64,000 nt of DNA from an uncultured beta proteobacterium (GCA_903885665.1 CAISJL010000064.1:17268-81267); one strand, 5' to 3'. Shown: positions 36,192 to 46,283, counted from the stretch's first letter. Made by a program: numbers and translations. The notes: a model not told the origin generated them from the sequence alone.

Positions 36192-37178
36192 ATGAGATTA
36201 ATGCGATGGTGCGTGATCGGTGGATTATTCATGTTTGCTACCGCTATTTGGGGGCAAACAGTTGCAACCAATACTGCAGTCTATCCGACGCGTGCGCTCA
36301 GGATGATTATGCCGTTTCCCCCAGGTGGACCTACCGATATATTAGGTCGATTATTAGCGCAACGTTTGGGTGAAGCCTTAGGGCAGAATGTGATGGTGGA
36401 TAATCGTGCGGGTGGCGGGGGTGCCATTGGTGGTGTTGCTGCCGCGCGTTCAGCTCCCGATGGTTATACTTTGTTTTTGGGGGGAATTACGACATTAGGT
36501 TCGGGGCCGTTTATTCATAAAGCATTGCCCTACGACCCACTCAAAGACTTTCATACGGTGACGCAGGCCACATTGCAACCCTTGTTACTAACAACACACC
36601 CTTCGTTCCCGGCAAGATCAGTGAAAGAATATATTGCCATTGCCAAAAAGCGACCAGGTGAAATTAATTACGCAAGCTCTGGGCCCGCTGGTTCGGGACA
36701 TCTTGGTGGTGAGTTATTTAACTATGTCATGCAAATTAAATTAGTGCATGTGCCTTACAAAGGGGCGCCCCCTGCATTACAAGATTTGGTTGCAGGACAA
36801 GTGCAGTCGATGTTTGGAACAATGTTGGCAACCGTACCGGTAGTCCGTAATGGTAAGGTGCGCGCTCTAGCGATTACCGGATCAAAGCGCTCTATTGCGT
36901 TGCCAGATGTTCCTACGTTTACAGAGCAAGGCTATCCGCAATATGATGCCAGTTCATGGAATGGCATATTGGTGCCTGCTGGCACGCCGCGTCCTATCAT
37001 CGATCGCCTACATACGGAGTTAGTCAAAATCATTCGTGACCCAAAGGTTTTGGAGCGATTAATTAATGATGGTCCAATTCCGGTGGGTAATACGCCTGAG
37101 GAATTCACAGCATTTATTAAGATTGAACAAGCCAAATGGAGTAAAGTGATACGCATGGCTAATATTCGTATTGAGTAG
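36192..37178 (+). CDS. Bug/TctC-family receptor
   Basis: 328 aa from ATG 36192, 46 bp after the acyl-CoA dehydrogenase; an earlier in-frame ATG at 36099 lies inside that gene. Signal peptide ends near ATAIWGQ. Mature block VYPTRALRMIMPFPPGGPTD and VDNRAGGGGAIGGVAAARSA. Likely binds the substrate of the cluster or a relative. Confidence 0.88.
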   Translation: MRLMRWCVIGGLFMFATAIWGQTVATNTAVYPTRALRMIMPFPPGGPTDILGRLLAQRLGEALGQNVMVDNRAGGGGAIGGVAAARSAPDGYTLFLGGITTLGSGPFIHKALPYDPLKDFHTVTQATLQPLLLTTHPSFPARSVKEYIAIAKKRPGEINYASSGPAGSGHLGGELFNYVMQIKLVHVPYKGAPPALQDLVAGQVQSMFGTMLATVPVVRNGKVRALAITGSKRSIALPDVPTFTEQGYPQYDASSWNGILVPAGTPRPIIDRLHTELVKIIRDPKVLERLINDGPIPVGNTPEEFTAFIKIEQAKWSKVIRMANIRIE

Positions 37179-37234
37179 TTTTTGCATTAAATAATTGTAA
37201 TATTGTAATTTTTATCAATTAGAAACAAATCACT

Positions 37235-39358
37235 ATGACTAAGCATGAAGACCCATTTGCCGCCGACCGTGATCAACTCGGCAGTGCTTTATTTACCCCG
37301 CGTAGCGTTGCATTGGTTGGGGCCTCTGCAGACCCATCTAAACTCGCCTCTCGTCCGCAGCGCGTGTTGCGTAAACACGGTTTCACCGGAACAATTATTC
37401 CAATTAATCCGGCACGCACTGAGATAAACGGTGATCGTGCTTATCCGAGCCTGGCGAGCGTGCCAGAAAAAATTGATCACGCATTTATTATGGTGCCTTC
37501 TGCGGCAGTACCCGGGGTGATTGATGATTGTGTAGAAGCAGGGGCCAAAGTTGCCACAATATTTACTGCAGGTTTTGCAGAATTAGGTGAGGCAGGCCGA
37601 CGTGTGCAAGACGCTATGGTTGAAAAAGCACGTCAAGGTGGAGTGCGTTTAATTGGCCCTAATTGCTTGGGTGTGGTGAATGTCAGTGGCCATACCGTAT
37701 TGTCTGCAAATGCAGTGTTGGAGAGTGAAACCTTACACTCTGGCCATTTAAGCTTAGTGTCGCAAAGCGGTTCGATGATGGGCGCGATTGTGTCACGCGC
37801 GCAGACCCGTGGTTTAGGGTTTTCAAAGCTAGTGTCAGTAGGCAATGAGTGTGATGTGGGCGTGGGGGAGATTGTGGATTGCATGGTAGATGACCCCGCA
37901 ACGCGTTGCATTATGTTGTTCTTGGAGACCTTTAGGGATGCGCCACGCTTAGGACTGGCGGCGCGCAGAGCGTATGCGCTAGGTAAGCCAGTGATTGCCT
38001 TTAAGCTTGGACGCTCAGCAGTGGGTCGTCAGATAGCCACTACCCACACCGGTGCCATTGTGGGTGCGGATGATGTAGCCAATGCTTTTTTTAAGGATAA
38101 CGGCATCATTCGGGTTGAAACATTCGAGGCGCTGTATGAAACCGCACAATTAGTCACTGGTTTTAAACCGCCCAAGGGTAAGCGGGTTTCGGTGCTGACC
38201 GGAACCGGTGGTGCCGCTGCAATGGTGGTCGATCGTTTGGGTTTGACGGGGATTGATGTAGTAGGGCCTACGCCGAAAATCATGGCTGATTTGGCATTGC
38301 AAAACATTCAAGTCTCAGATGCACCACTGATTGATATGCCTATGGGCAGAGGCGAAGGCAAGGTGTATTCAACCATTATTAACGCGCTAATGGATTCAGA
38401 GCATTGTGATGCGGTTGTGGCTGTGCAAGGTTCAACGGCAACGCAAAATCCAGAGTCAGTGCGGCAACGGATGTTAGCGGCAACATTGGGAGCAAAGCCA
38501 TTAGCGATTTTCTTGGCACCGCAGGCCGATACGGCGTTGCGAATTTTGCAAGATAGCAATGTTGCTGCATTTCGTACGCCAGAGGCTTGTGCGGATGCAG
38601 TGCGGGCTTACTGCGAATGGCAAGTACCCACAGATCACCCTGGAATCGATCCTCAGGTATTGAAGTCACTAAACACAACACTCCAGTCAATTGTCGGTGC
38701 GCCTATGCATGAGCAAGCAGCGGCATCAGCGCTTTCTGTTTTAGGGATTCCCTTTGCGCCAAGCCAAGTGATTGCGGGTGGTGTCGAGTCTGTAGCGCTA
38801 CAGTTTCCAGTGGTCGCTAAAATTCTATCGGCTGATATTCCGCACAAGACAGAGGTTGGTGGAGTGGTATTAAATATCGTTGATGCCATTGAGTTACGCA
38901 CGACGGTAGACGCCATGTTGGCGCGCATTGCTCAATCTAATCCGCAGGCCCATATCGAAGGCGTGCTTGTACAATCGATGGCGCGCGGTATTGCTGAAGT
39001 GATTGTTGGCTATCGCCGTGATCCTGATGTGGGGCCAGTGGTGATGGTTGGGGTCGGTGGCGTAATGGCCGAGTTGGGTGGTGGACATGCCGTGCGCTTG
39101 GCGCCAGTGACCTTGGCAGAAGCGCACAAGATGATTGATGAGGTGCCGGGTTTTGCCTTGTTACGGGGTTACCGCAATCAACCTAAAGGCGATTTAACAG
39201 CCTTGGCACAGGTGATTCATCAGTTGTCGTTACTGGCTTGTGTAGACACATGTGTAGTTACGGAGGCAGAGATTAATCCCTTACTCGTGAAGTCTGATGG
39301 CGTGCTTGCTGTCGATGCGTTGTTGGTGACTGCGGCGCTTAATAAGGAAACTATATGA
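37235..39358 (+). CDS. NDP-forming acyl-CoA synthetase family protein
   Basis: 707 aa fusion of a CoA-binding domain (LFTPRSVALVGASADPSKLA near the start), a succinyl-CoA-ligase-like domain with GPNCLGVVN and SQSGSM blocks, and a C-terminal ATP-grasp domain starting about residue 480. The layout is that of ADP-forming acetate/acyl-CoA ligase (alpha-beta fusion). The phosphohistidine is probably in TTHTGAIVG. It would activate an acid captured by the receptors to its CoA ester. Its stop overlaps the next start by ATGA. Confidence 0.87.
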   Translation: MTKHEDPFAADRDQLGSALFTPRSVALVGASADPSKLASRPQRVLRKHGFTGTIIPINPARTEINGDRAYPSLASVPEKIDHAFIMVPSAAVPGVIDDCVEAGAKVATIFTAGFAELGEAGRRVQDAMVEKARQGGVRLIGPNCLGVVNVSGHTVLSANAVLESETLHSGHLSLVSQSGSMMGAIVSRAQTRGLGFSKLVSVGNECDVGVGEIVDCMVDDPATRCIMLFLETFRDAPRLGLAARRAYALGKPVIAFKLGRSAVGRQIATTHTGAIVGADDVANAFFKDNGIIRVETFEALYETAQLVTGFKPPKGKRVSVLTGTGGAAAMVVDRLGLTGIDVVGPTPKIMADLALQNIQVSDAPLIDMPMGRGEGKVYSTIINALMDSEHCDAVVAVQGSTATQNPESVRQRMLAATLGAKPLAIFLAPQADTALRILQDSNVAAFRTPEACADAVRAYCEWQVPTDHPGIDPQVLKSLNTTLQSIVGAPMHEQAAASALSVLGIPFAPSQVIAGGVESVALQFPVVAKILSADIPHKTEVGGVVLNIVDAIELRTTVDAMLARIAQSNPQAHIEGVLVQSMARGIAEVIVGYRRDPDVGPVVMVGVGGVMAELGGGHAVRLAPVTLAEAHKMIDEVPGFALLRGYRNQPKGDLTALAQVIHQLSLLACVDTCVVTEAEINPLLVKSDGVLAVDALLVTAALNKETI

Positions 39359-40320
39359 GATTGCATTGCTATCTGAGCGTTTTAATTGGATGGTGTTTGT
39401 TCGGTTTGAGTGAAGTGGTCTTCAGTGCAGACTATCCGGTGAAGCCGATTCGTTTTATTTCGCCGTTTTCACCGGGTGGTGGCACGGATACTGTTGGACG
39501 TGCGCTAGCGGCTCGCTTGGCTGAGTTAATTGGAAAGCCGGTGATTGTCGATAATCGCCCTGGTGCTGAAGGCAGTATTGGTACTGAGTTGGGGGCGCGA
39601 TCGCCTGCTGATGGTTATACGATTTTAGTGGCTAATTTAGGGACGCTCGCGATAAACCCGAATTTGCGTCAAGTTGCATTTGATCCATTACGTGATTTTG
39701 CGCCGATTACCCAAACTACGGCATCGTCTACGGTATTGGTAGTATTGCCCACGATGGGCGTGCGCACTGTTAAAGAGTTTGTGGCTTTGATGAAGTCTAA
39801 GCCGATGAACTATGGCGCTAGCTCATCAGCGACGTTTTTGCCCATGGAGATGTTCAAGCAGTTGGCAAAGTTTGAGATGACTCATGTGCCCTACAAAGGT
39901 ACAGGGCCTTCGATCACTGCAATGTTAAGTGGCGAAGTGCAAGCCATGTTTGGCGGTTCGATTGTCACTACACCACAAGTCAAGTCAGGTCGATTACGCG
40001 CCTTGGCAGTTGCGGGTGATCGGCGTGCCAGAGCGCTACCCGATGTGCCGACGATTGCAGAGTCTGGTTATCCCGGTTATGAAGCCAATAGCTGGAATGG
40101 GTTGGTAGCACCTGCCGGAACCCCTCGCCCAATCATTAACCGTTTAAATGCGGCATTGATAAAAATTTTGGCGATGCGAGAGATGATTGATTATATGGTT
40201 GCTGATGGTGCAGAGCCTCAGAGTAGTACGCCCGAGGAGTTTGCGAGTTATATTCGTTCAGAGCATGCCAAATGGGCTAAGGTGATTCGAGCCGCTAATA
40301 TCAAGAAAGATCAGCTTTGA
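39355..40320 (+). CDS. Bug/TctC-family receptor
   Basis: 321 aa. Overlaps the upstream synthetase by 4 bp (ATGA), so it is strongly coupled to it. Signal peptide ends near VVFSA (residue 23). Mature block DYPVKPIRFISPFSPGGGTD and VDNRPGAEGSIGTELGARSP. Co-translation with an acyl-CoA synthetase supports a shared substrate. Confidence 0.9.
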   Translation: MRLHCYLSVLIGWCLFGLSEVVFSADYPVKPIRFISPFSPGGGTDTVGRALAARLAELIGKPVIVDNRPGAEGSIGTELGARSPADGYTILVANLGTLAINPNLRQVAFDPLRDFAPITQTTASSTVLVVLPTMGVRTVKEFVALMKSKPMNYGASSSATFLPMEMFKQLAKFEMTHVPYKGTGPSITAMLSGEVQAMFGGSIVTTPQVKSGRLRALAVAGDRRARALPDVPTIAESGYPGYEANSWNGLVAPAGTPRPIINRLNAALIKILAMREMIDYMVADGAEPQSSTPEEFASYIRSEHAKWAKVIRAANIKKDQL

Positions 40321-41705
40321 GCGTAATGCCCGAAGAGGGGCTTGGACTGGGTGCGACTAGACGTTTTGCACAGCATATTGCTGAAACAAAATTTTCACAG
40401 CTATCGCCTTTGGTAATACATGCGGCTAAGCGTGCATTACTTGATTTTATGACGTGCGCCGTATCAGGGTCTGCGATGCCAGTCTCGAAGGCATTGTTAG
40501 CGTATTTTCAGGAGAGCGATGCGACGCGGATTGCAACCGTGATCGGTAGTGGCGAGCGACTCTCGGCTGCTAATGCCGCGCTAGTCAATGGTGCGAATAC
40601 CCATGGCCTAGACTTTGATGACGGCCATACTCATGGTTCAGCGCATCCATCCGGTGCTATTTTTCCTGCAGTTCTAGCTGCTGCCGAGCAGCATCAATCC
40701 TCTCCGCAGGCGATTTTGCTTGCTGCAGTGATTGGCTACGATGTCATGACTAGAATTGCCTCGGCAATGCACCCAGTGAGCGCGCAACGCGGTTGGCATA
40801 ACACACCCGTATCTGGCGTCTTTGGTGCGACTGCTGCCGTGGCCTCCATTTTGCAATTGGACGCTGCCGCCAGCCAACATGCGCTCGGTTTGGCAGGGGG
40901 GTTTGCTGGGGGTATTCGAGAGTATTTAGAAGAAGGTGCGGAAATTAAACGCTTGCACCCAGGCAAGGCGGCACGCGATGGTTTGCTGTGTGCAGAGTTC
41001 GCCGCACGTGGTATTACGGGCTCGAGCAAGGTGTTAGAGGGTCGCTATGGATTGTTCAATGTTTTTGTTGGTGGTCAGGTTAAATGGGACCGTTTATTTG
41101 AAGGTCTAGGTGAGCGCTACGAAATCAATCAAGTCTATTTCAAGCCCTACCCATGTTGTCGCCATTATCATTCCGTAGTTCAGGCGCTATTGACGCTGCG
41201 CGAGCAGCATGGCTTTAATGCTGCAGATGTGAAGCGTATGGAAATTGGTTTGTACGCGGTTGGTGTGCATGGCCATGATCACAAGCATTGTGAAAATTTA
41301 TTAGATTCGCAAATGAGCGCGCCTTGTGCTGCTGCGCTTGCTATAGTCGATGGTGGCTTGGCCGCACATCAATTTTTACCGGATAGCGTACAGCGACCTG
41401 CAGTGAGTCGACTGATCGATCTCGCAGCGGTGAACATAGATCCTGAATGTGAACGTATATATCCGCAACGGCGCTCTGGTGCAGTCAGTGTGACTTTGCA
41501 AAATGGGCAAACTGTTCAGATGAGAATACTTGATCCTAAAGGTGAAGGGGATAACCCCATGACAGATGCAGATTTGGAGCAAAAGTTTTTGGTAAATTGC
41601 ACCCCCTTGATAGGTGCTGTCAGAGGCCAACGCCTATTAGAGGCAATATGGAATTTCGACCAGATGCGTGATAGCCAAGAATTATTTGACTGGCCCCAGA
41701 CCTAG
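40317..41705 (+). CDS. MmgE/PrpD family protein
   Basis: 462 aa in the 2-methylcitrate dehydratase family, which also includes cis-aconitate decarboxylase-like enzymes. Family blocks GANTHGLDFDDGHTHGSAHP (with the His/Asp cluster) and HPGKAARDGLLCAEFAARGI, then KPYPCCRHYHS, are clear. A TTG at 40317 overlaps the receptor stop; ATG 40326 is an alternative start. The usual prpC/prpB partners are not present, so this is not a normal methylcitrate locus. Confidence 0.86.
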   Translation: MSVMPEEGLGLGATRRFAQHIAETKFSQLSPLVIHAAKRALLDFMTCAVSGSAMPVSKALLAYFQESDATRIATVIGSGERLSAANAALVNGANTHGLDFDDGHTHGSAHPSGAIFPAVLAAAEQHQSSPQAILLAAVIGYDVMTRIASAMHPVSAQRGWHNTPVSGVFGATAAVASILQLDAAASQHALGLAGGFAGGIREYLEEGAEIKRLHPGKAARDGLLCAEFAARGITGSSKVLEGRYGLFNVFVGGQVKWDRLFEGLGERYEINQVYFKPYPCCRHYHSVVQALLTLREQHGFNAADVKRMEIGLYAVGVHGHDHKHCENLLDSQMSAPCAAALAIVDGGLAAHQFLPDSVQRPAVSRLIDLAAVNIDPECERIYPQRRSGAVSVTLQNGQTVQMRILDPKGEGDNPMTDADLEQKFLVNCTPLIGAVRGQRLLEAIWNFDQMRDSQELFDWPQT

Positions 41706-41718
41706 TGATTTGAGCGAA

Positions 41719-41748
41719 CTGCAGTCGATTTTAATATGTCGATTGCAG
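41719..41748 (+). terminator. Hairpin after the PrpD-like gene
   Basis: CTGCAGTCGA (41719-41728) pairs with TCGATTGCAG (41739-41748), one G-U pair, across a 10-nt loop. A T-rich stretch follows about 10 nt later. Could terminate or attenuate inside the cluster, before the SDR gene. Confidence 0.4.
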
Positions 41749-41799
41749 AAGTAGCAGTGATTTTTTATAGTGATTTATTTTTAATGAGAGAGAGTTGTT

Positions 41800-42717
41800 A
41801 TGAGTGCTGGAATTGTAGAAGGCAAGGTTGTTATTGTGACGGGTGCAGGTCGTGGTATTGGTCGTGATATTGCTAAACTGATGGGTAAAGAGGGTGCCAA
41901 GGTTATTGTGAACGACATTGGTGCTTCGCTAGAGGGTGCGGGTCTGGATGCAACACCAGCTGATCAAGTGGTTGCTGAGATTCGTGCTACAGGTGGTGAG
42001 GCGATTGCAAGCTATGACAGCGTTGCAGATTGGGATAGTGCGCAGCGCATTGTGCAAGCAGCAGTAGATACCTATGGTCGGATTGACAGCGTAGTCAATA
42101 ATGCCGGTATTTTGCGCGATATTATTTTCCATAAAATGTCATTTGAAGATTGGGATCAAGTGATTAAGGTAATTTTATATGGCGCATTTAATATGAGTCG
42201 TGCCGCTGCTACGCATTTTCGTAATCAGAATAGCGGTAGCCTAGTGCAAATGATTTCAAACTCTGGCTTGGCAGGTAATGTAGGACAGGCTAATTATGGG
42301 GCTGCCAAAGCAGGTATGGTGATGTTGTCAAAGACTATTGCTTTGGATATGCAACGCTATAACGTGCGTTCGAATTGTATTGCACCGTCTGCTTGGACGC
42401 GGATGACTGGATCAATTCCTGCCAATACACCAGATAAAGCAGCTCGCGTTGCGCAACGGCAGTTAGTAACCCCAGATAAAAATGCACCTTTGGCAGTATT
42501 TTTGGCCAGCGATGCAGCACATGAGGTGAATGGACAAATTTTTTACTCGCGCATGAATGAAATATTTTTAGCGAGCCAGTCCAGGCCGATTCGTGGTGTG
42601 CATCGTAGCGATGGCTGGACGCCACAGGCGATTGCTGATCATGCGCTACCGGCATTAAGGCCATCTTTCTTTGCGCTGGAGCGCAATCAAGATGTGTTTA
42701 GTTGGGATCCGATCTAG
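41800..42717 (+). CDS. Short-chain dehydrogenase/reductase, HSD17B4-like
   Basis: 305 aa. Cofactor motif TGAGRGIGRDIAK, NNAG strand motif, and catalytic Ser/Tyr/Lys in MISNSGLAGNVGQANYGAAK. A longer C-terminus than most SDRs and the overall pattern resemble the (3R)-hydroxyacyl-CoA dehydrogenase domain of peroxisomal multifunctional enzyme 2. With the dehydrogenase and synthetase it would support an acyl-CoA oxidation route. Confidence 0.87.
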   Translation: MSAGIVEGKVVIVTGAGRGIGRDIAKLMGKEGAKVIVNDIGASLEGAGLDATPADQVVAEIRATGGEAIASYDSVADWDSAQRIVQAAVDTYGRIDSVVNNAGILRDIIFHKMSFEDWDQVIKVILYGAFNMSRAAATHFRNQNSGSLVQMISNSGLAGNVGQANYGAAKAGMVMLSKTIALDMQRYNVRSNCIAPSAWTRMTGSIPANTPDKAARVAQRQLVTPDKNAPLAVFLASDAAHEVNGQIFYSRMNEIFLASQSRPIRGVHRSDGWTPQAIADHALPALRPSFFALERNQDVFSWDPI

Positions 42718-42768
42718 CCGTATTCAGATCGTGTTGTGATGGGTGCTGGTCAATCAAAGGAAATGCTA

Positions 42769-43785
42769 ATGAATCCACTAATCTGTGTCTGGTTTATGCA
42801 GGTTACTAGCGTATGTCGCCGTTTTGCGATGATGCTTGCAGCGGTCTTGTGTAGCGGCATTCTCATGAACAGCGTATCCGCACAACACTTTCCAACAAAA
42901 CCTGTGCGGATCATCGTCGGCTTTGGTATCGGTGGGGCCACAGACATTGTGGCACGCACTTTGGCACAAAGCCTAGCAGCCGATTGGAAACAAAATGTTT
43001 TGGTTGATAATCGTCCAGGGGCAAGTGGAATGATTGCAGCAGAAATGGTTGCCAAGGCGCCAGCCGACGGTTACACCTTGATGATCACGCCACAAACTAG
43101 TCTTGCGGTTGCCCCTGCGCTCTATGGTAAAGCGCCTTATGATAGTTTGCGTGATTTCACCACCATTACCTTGACTGGTTATACGCCATTGCTAATGGTG
43201 GTGCATCCATCGCTACCAGCTAGAACATTTAAGGAATTTATTGCGCTTGCAAAACGCAGTAAAGAGCCTTTGACCTTTGGTTCGGGTGGGGTCGGTTCGT
43301 CGCCGCACATGGCTGGTGAATTGATGCGAGCACAGCTTGGCATTCGCATCACTCATATACCTTATAAGGGTGAAAATCCAGCGCTAGCCGATACGGTAGG
43401 TGGGCAAATTCCGATGATGTTTGGTAATCTGCCGGTCGCGTTGCCGCAAACCAATAGCGGTCGATTGCGGGGTTTAGCGAATACTTGGAGTGTGCGCTCA
43501 CCCTTGGCACCTAATATTCCAACAGTTGCTGAATCTGGTTTTAAGGACTACGCCATTGCTACCTGGTTTGGTTTGTTAGGGCCAGCCAATATGTCACCTG
43601 TGCTCACTATGCGTATTCAACGTGATACCGCTAGACTATTTAATGTGCAGGCGACTAAAGACAAATTAACGGGCATGGGTGTTGATTTGGTATTAAATAC
43701 CCCCGAGCAGTTTCGTGAGTATCTGCGTGGCGAGTTGGTGCGTTATAGCAAAGTCATTAAAGATGCGGATATTAAGGCAGAATAA
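42769..43785 (+). CDS. Bug/TctC-family receptor
   Basis: 338 aa from ATG 42769, chosen because AAAGGA ends 7 nt before it; ATG 42763 and 42736 are less well placed. Signal peptide ends near SVSAQ. Mature block HFPTKPVRIIVGFGIGGATD diverges from the usual PFxPGG (GFGIGG instead). VDNRPGASGMIAAEMVAKAP follows. Confidence 0.87.
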   Translation: MNPLICVWFMQVTSVCRRFAMMLAAVLCSGILMNSVSAQHFPTKPVRIIVGFGIGGATDIVARTLAQSLAADWKQNVLVDNRPGASGMIAAEMVAKAPADGYTLMITPQTSLAVAPALYGKAPYDSLRDFTTITLTGYTPLLMVVHPSLPARTFKEFIALAKRSKEPLTFGSGGVGSSPHMAGELMRAQLGIRITHIPYKGENPALADTVGGQIPMMFGNLPVALPQTNSGRLRGLANTWSVRSPLAPNIPTVAESGFKDYAIATWFGLLGPANMSPVLTMRIQRDTARLFNVQATKDKLTGMGVDLVLNTPEQFREYLRGELVRYSKVIKDADIKAE

Positions 43786-44655
43786 GTGAATCATTCTGTC
43801 GCAAAGCCGCGCATTGGTGTGATTGGTCTGGGTGCATTAGGTGAGCCGATCAGCGCCTTATTACTGCAAGCGGGGTACTCTATAGCGGTATATGACGTGC
43901 GCGCAGAGCCGATGCAAAAGTTGCAGGCGCTTGGCGCGACAGCGTGCGCTCATCCCGCTCAGCTGGCACAGTGCAGTGAGCTTATTTTTTCTTTTGTGAC
44001 CGATGCCGCTCAAACGCAGAGGGTGATAGCAGGTGAGTCTGGCATTTTAAATCACCTCCGTGCGGGCACTGTGTTTGCCACCGGTAGCACCCTTGGTATC
44101 GACTCGGTACGGCAGTGTGCGCAGATGCTGGCTACACAGGGTAGCGAGTTACTGGACATGCCCATCTCAGGGGGTATTGTCGCCGCGCGCGCTGGACAAT
44201 TGAGTTTAATGGTGGGGGGTGCAGCTGAGACTGTAGAGCGTTTGCGTCCAATATTGACAGTCTTTGCAAGCGACATTACTCACACTGGTGGGGTAGGCAC
44301 TGGCCAGGCCGCAAAATTAGCGCATCAACTCGTATTTGGTGTGCAGGTCGTTGCTTTGCTCGAGGGCTTAGCTGTCGCTGCTGCTGGTGGCGTGAAGCCC
44401 GCAATCATGCGTCAGGTGTTGGGTCAGGGTTTGGCCAATAGCGCGGTATTGCAAGCATGGCCAGATCTCGGGCCGCGTTGGAAGGGCATGTTGCAACCCT
44501 TGGATGAGGGCATGCCGCTTCCGAATTTACGTAAAGATTTACATTTGGTGGCTGCACTTGCTCAGCGCTTAGGTGTGGCAACCCCATTGCTCACACAGGC
44601 CTCAATCATTGCTGATAGCGGTACTGCAACAGGTAGCCAAGATCCTGATTTGTAG
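43786..44655 (+). CDS. NAD(P)-dependent beta-hydroxyacid dehydrogenase (3-hydroxyisobutyrate dehydrogenase-like)
   Basis: 289 aa starting at GTG 43786 directly after the receptor stop. Rossmann motif GVIGLGALGEPISALLL, substrate block DMPISGGIVAARAGQLSLMV and catalytic Lys in GTGQAAKLAHQLV are the family pattern. It oxidises beta-hydroxyacids such as 3-hydroxyisobutyrate, tartronate semialdehyde or related compounds. Last gene of the plus-strand cluster. Confidence 0.88.
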   Translation: MNHSVAKPRIGVIGLGALGEPISALLLQAGYSIAVYDVRAEPMQKLQALGATACAHPAQLAQCSELIFSFVTDAAQTQRVIAGESGILNHLRAGTVFATGSTLGIDSVRQCAQMLATQGSELLDMPISGGIVAARAGQLSLMVGGAAETVERLRPILTVFASDITHTGGVGTGQAAKLAHQLVFGVQVVALLEGLAVAAAGGVKPAIMRQVLGQGLANSAVLQAWPDLGPRWKGMLQPLDEGMPLPNLRKDLHLVAALAQRLGVATPLLTQASIIADSGTATGSQDPDL

Positions 44656-45031
44656 TGTTGCTTTGGTTGTAAAAAATGCTGACCCGGGTCGTTGGATGTG
44701 GTGTCGATGTGGTGCTTCTCCTGGGAAAAATTAAAATTTAAAATTAAATAGTGAACATTAAATAGTAGTCATGTTAAGGCGTTCAGTTACAAATCGAATG
44801 TCATTGTGTTTGCATGCGGTTTTCATCAAAATCTGACCCTGCCGTGTCATCATAGGAGTTTGCATTTTTGCTGACCTGTTGCGCCTTGTGGCGCTTGCAG
44901 TGATTAATTAATGATTCACATGAATCAAATGATTAAAATGAATCAAATGAATCAAATGAATCAATAGGTTATAGATTTTTATTAGGATTCCGCAAGGGAT
45001 TATCCGAAGTCATTACTATGGTTAAACAATT
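44656..45031. other. 376-bp gap after the catabolic cluster
   Basis: No gene recognised. Ends with a 9-bp tandem array (44920-44964). A TGCGCCTTGTGGCGC mini-palindrome at 44878-44892 could be a terminator remnant. The BaiN-type gene downstream has no strong Shine-Dalgarno. Confidence 0.55.
44920..44964 (+). repeat. 9-bp tandem array ATGAATCAA x5
   Basis: Five contiguous units; four perfect ATGAATCAA and one ATGATTAAA in second place. Lies 67 bp before the next start. Confidence 0.92.
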
Positions 45032-46234
45032 ATGGATGTCGATGTCATTGTGATGGGTGCCGGTGCTGCTGGCATGATGTGCGCAGCAACTGCGGGCCAA
45101 CGTGGTCGGCGAGTGCTATTAGTTGATCATGCGCCGCGATTGGCCGAGAAAATTCGGATCTCGGGCGGCGGTCGGTGTAACTTTACCAATCGCGATATTC
45201 GGCCCGAGGCGTTTTTGTCGCGCAACCCACATTTTTGCCGATCAGCCTTGTCGCGGTATAGCGCTCAAGATTTTATTGAGTTAGTTGAACGTCACGGCAT
45301 TGCGTACCATGAGCGTGAGTTAGGGCAGTTATTTTGTAATGACAGTGCCCAACAAATTATTACGATGTTGCGTGCTGAATGTGATGCGGCAGCAGTGCAG
45401 TGGTTAATGCCTGCTGCGATTGTTGCGGTCGAGCATTATTCAGCGGATGGCCAAGATGGATACCAGGTGACCACGGCTCAGGGGACTTATACTGCGCAGT
45501 CGCTGGTGGTGGCAACGGGCGGCTTATCGATTCCTAAAGTGGGGGCAACGCCTCTGGGTTTGCGGATTGCCGAGCAGTTTGGGTTGGCGATTGTGCCACC
45601 GAAGCCGGCTTTAGTGCCTTTGGCAGCAGATCCTGAATGGTTGGCGCGCTTTGGTGTGTTGGCCGGATCATCGTTTACCGCGCGCACTGCTTGTGCTGAG
45701 GATAGGCTAGCACCGCGGTTTCGAGAGGCAGCCTTAATTACCCATCGTGGGTTGTCAGGACCTTCGATTTTGCAGATCTCGTCCTATTGGCAACAGGCGG
45801 GCGGCCGCGGTTCGATTCTGATCGACTTATTACCCGATTGTGATGTCGAGGCTTGGTTAGCCTTGCATAGGCGCGATGCACAACTATTTAGTGCGCTATT
45901 GAGTGAGCATTTGCCGCGCCGCTTTGCCACGAGTTTTGCCGAGGTGTATGGTTGGACGCAGTCGATGGCGCAGTTATCCAACACCACTGTCGCTACGATT
46001 GCGCAGACCCTCAAAGCTTGGCGTATCCAACCTTCGGGAAGTCTAGGCTATTCGAAAGCCGAGGTGACTCTGGGCGGAGTCGATACCCAAGAACTGGCTC
46101 AGCAAACCATGATGGCGCGGCGCGCGCCAGGCCTGTATTTTATTGGTGAAGTAGTTGACGTGACGGGTTGGCTCGGGGGGTACAATTTTCAATGGGCATG
46201 GTCGTCCGGTTATGTTGCAGGTATGGCTGCTTAA
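45032..46234 (+). CDS. BaiN/HI0933-family NAD(P)/FAD-dependent oxidoreductase
   Basis: 400 aa flavoprotein. FAD motif VDVIVMGAGAAGMMCAATAG, the family tag ISGGGRCNFTNRD and C-terminal GEVVDVTGWLGGYNFQWAWS are diagnostic of the HI0933/YhiN/RdsA group. Members reduce enoate-type substrates or modify tRNA/rRNA in some bacteria; here the exact role is not known. Converges on the large hydrolase gene. Confidence 0.9.
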   Translation: MDVDVIVMGAGAAGMMCAATAGQRGRRVLLVDHAPRLAEKIRISGGGRCNFTNRDIRPEAFLSRNPHFCRSALSRYSAQDFIELVERHGIAYHERELGQLFCNDSAQQIITMLRAECDAAAVQWLMPAAIVAVEHYSADGQDGYQVTTAQGTYTAQSLVVATGGLSIPKVGATPLGLRIAEQFGLAIVPPKPALVPLAADPEWLARFGVLAGSSFTARTACAEDRLAPRFREAALITHRGLSGPSILQISSYWQQAGGRGSILIDLLPDCDVEAWLALHRRDAQLFSALLSEHLPRRFATSFAEVYGWTQSMAQLSNTTVATIAQTLKAWRIQPSGSLGYSKAEVTLGGVDTQELAQQTMMARRAPGLYFIGEVVDVTGWLGGYNFQWAWSSGYVAGMAA

Positions 46235-46283
46235 AATTAAAACCGTAAAACCGTTATTGACCTTTCATCGTTTCAGCATTCAC

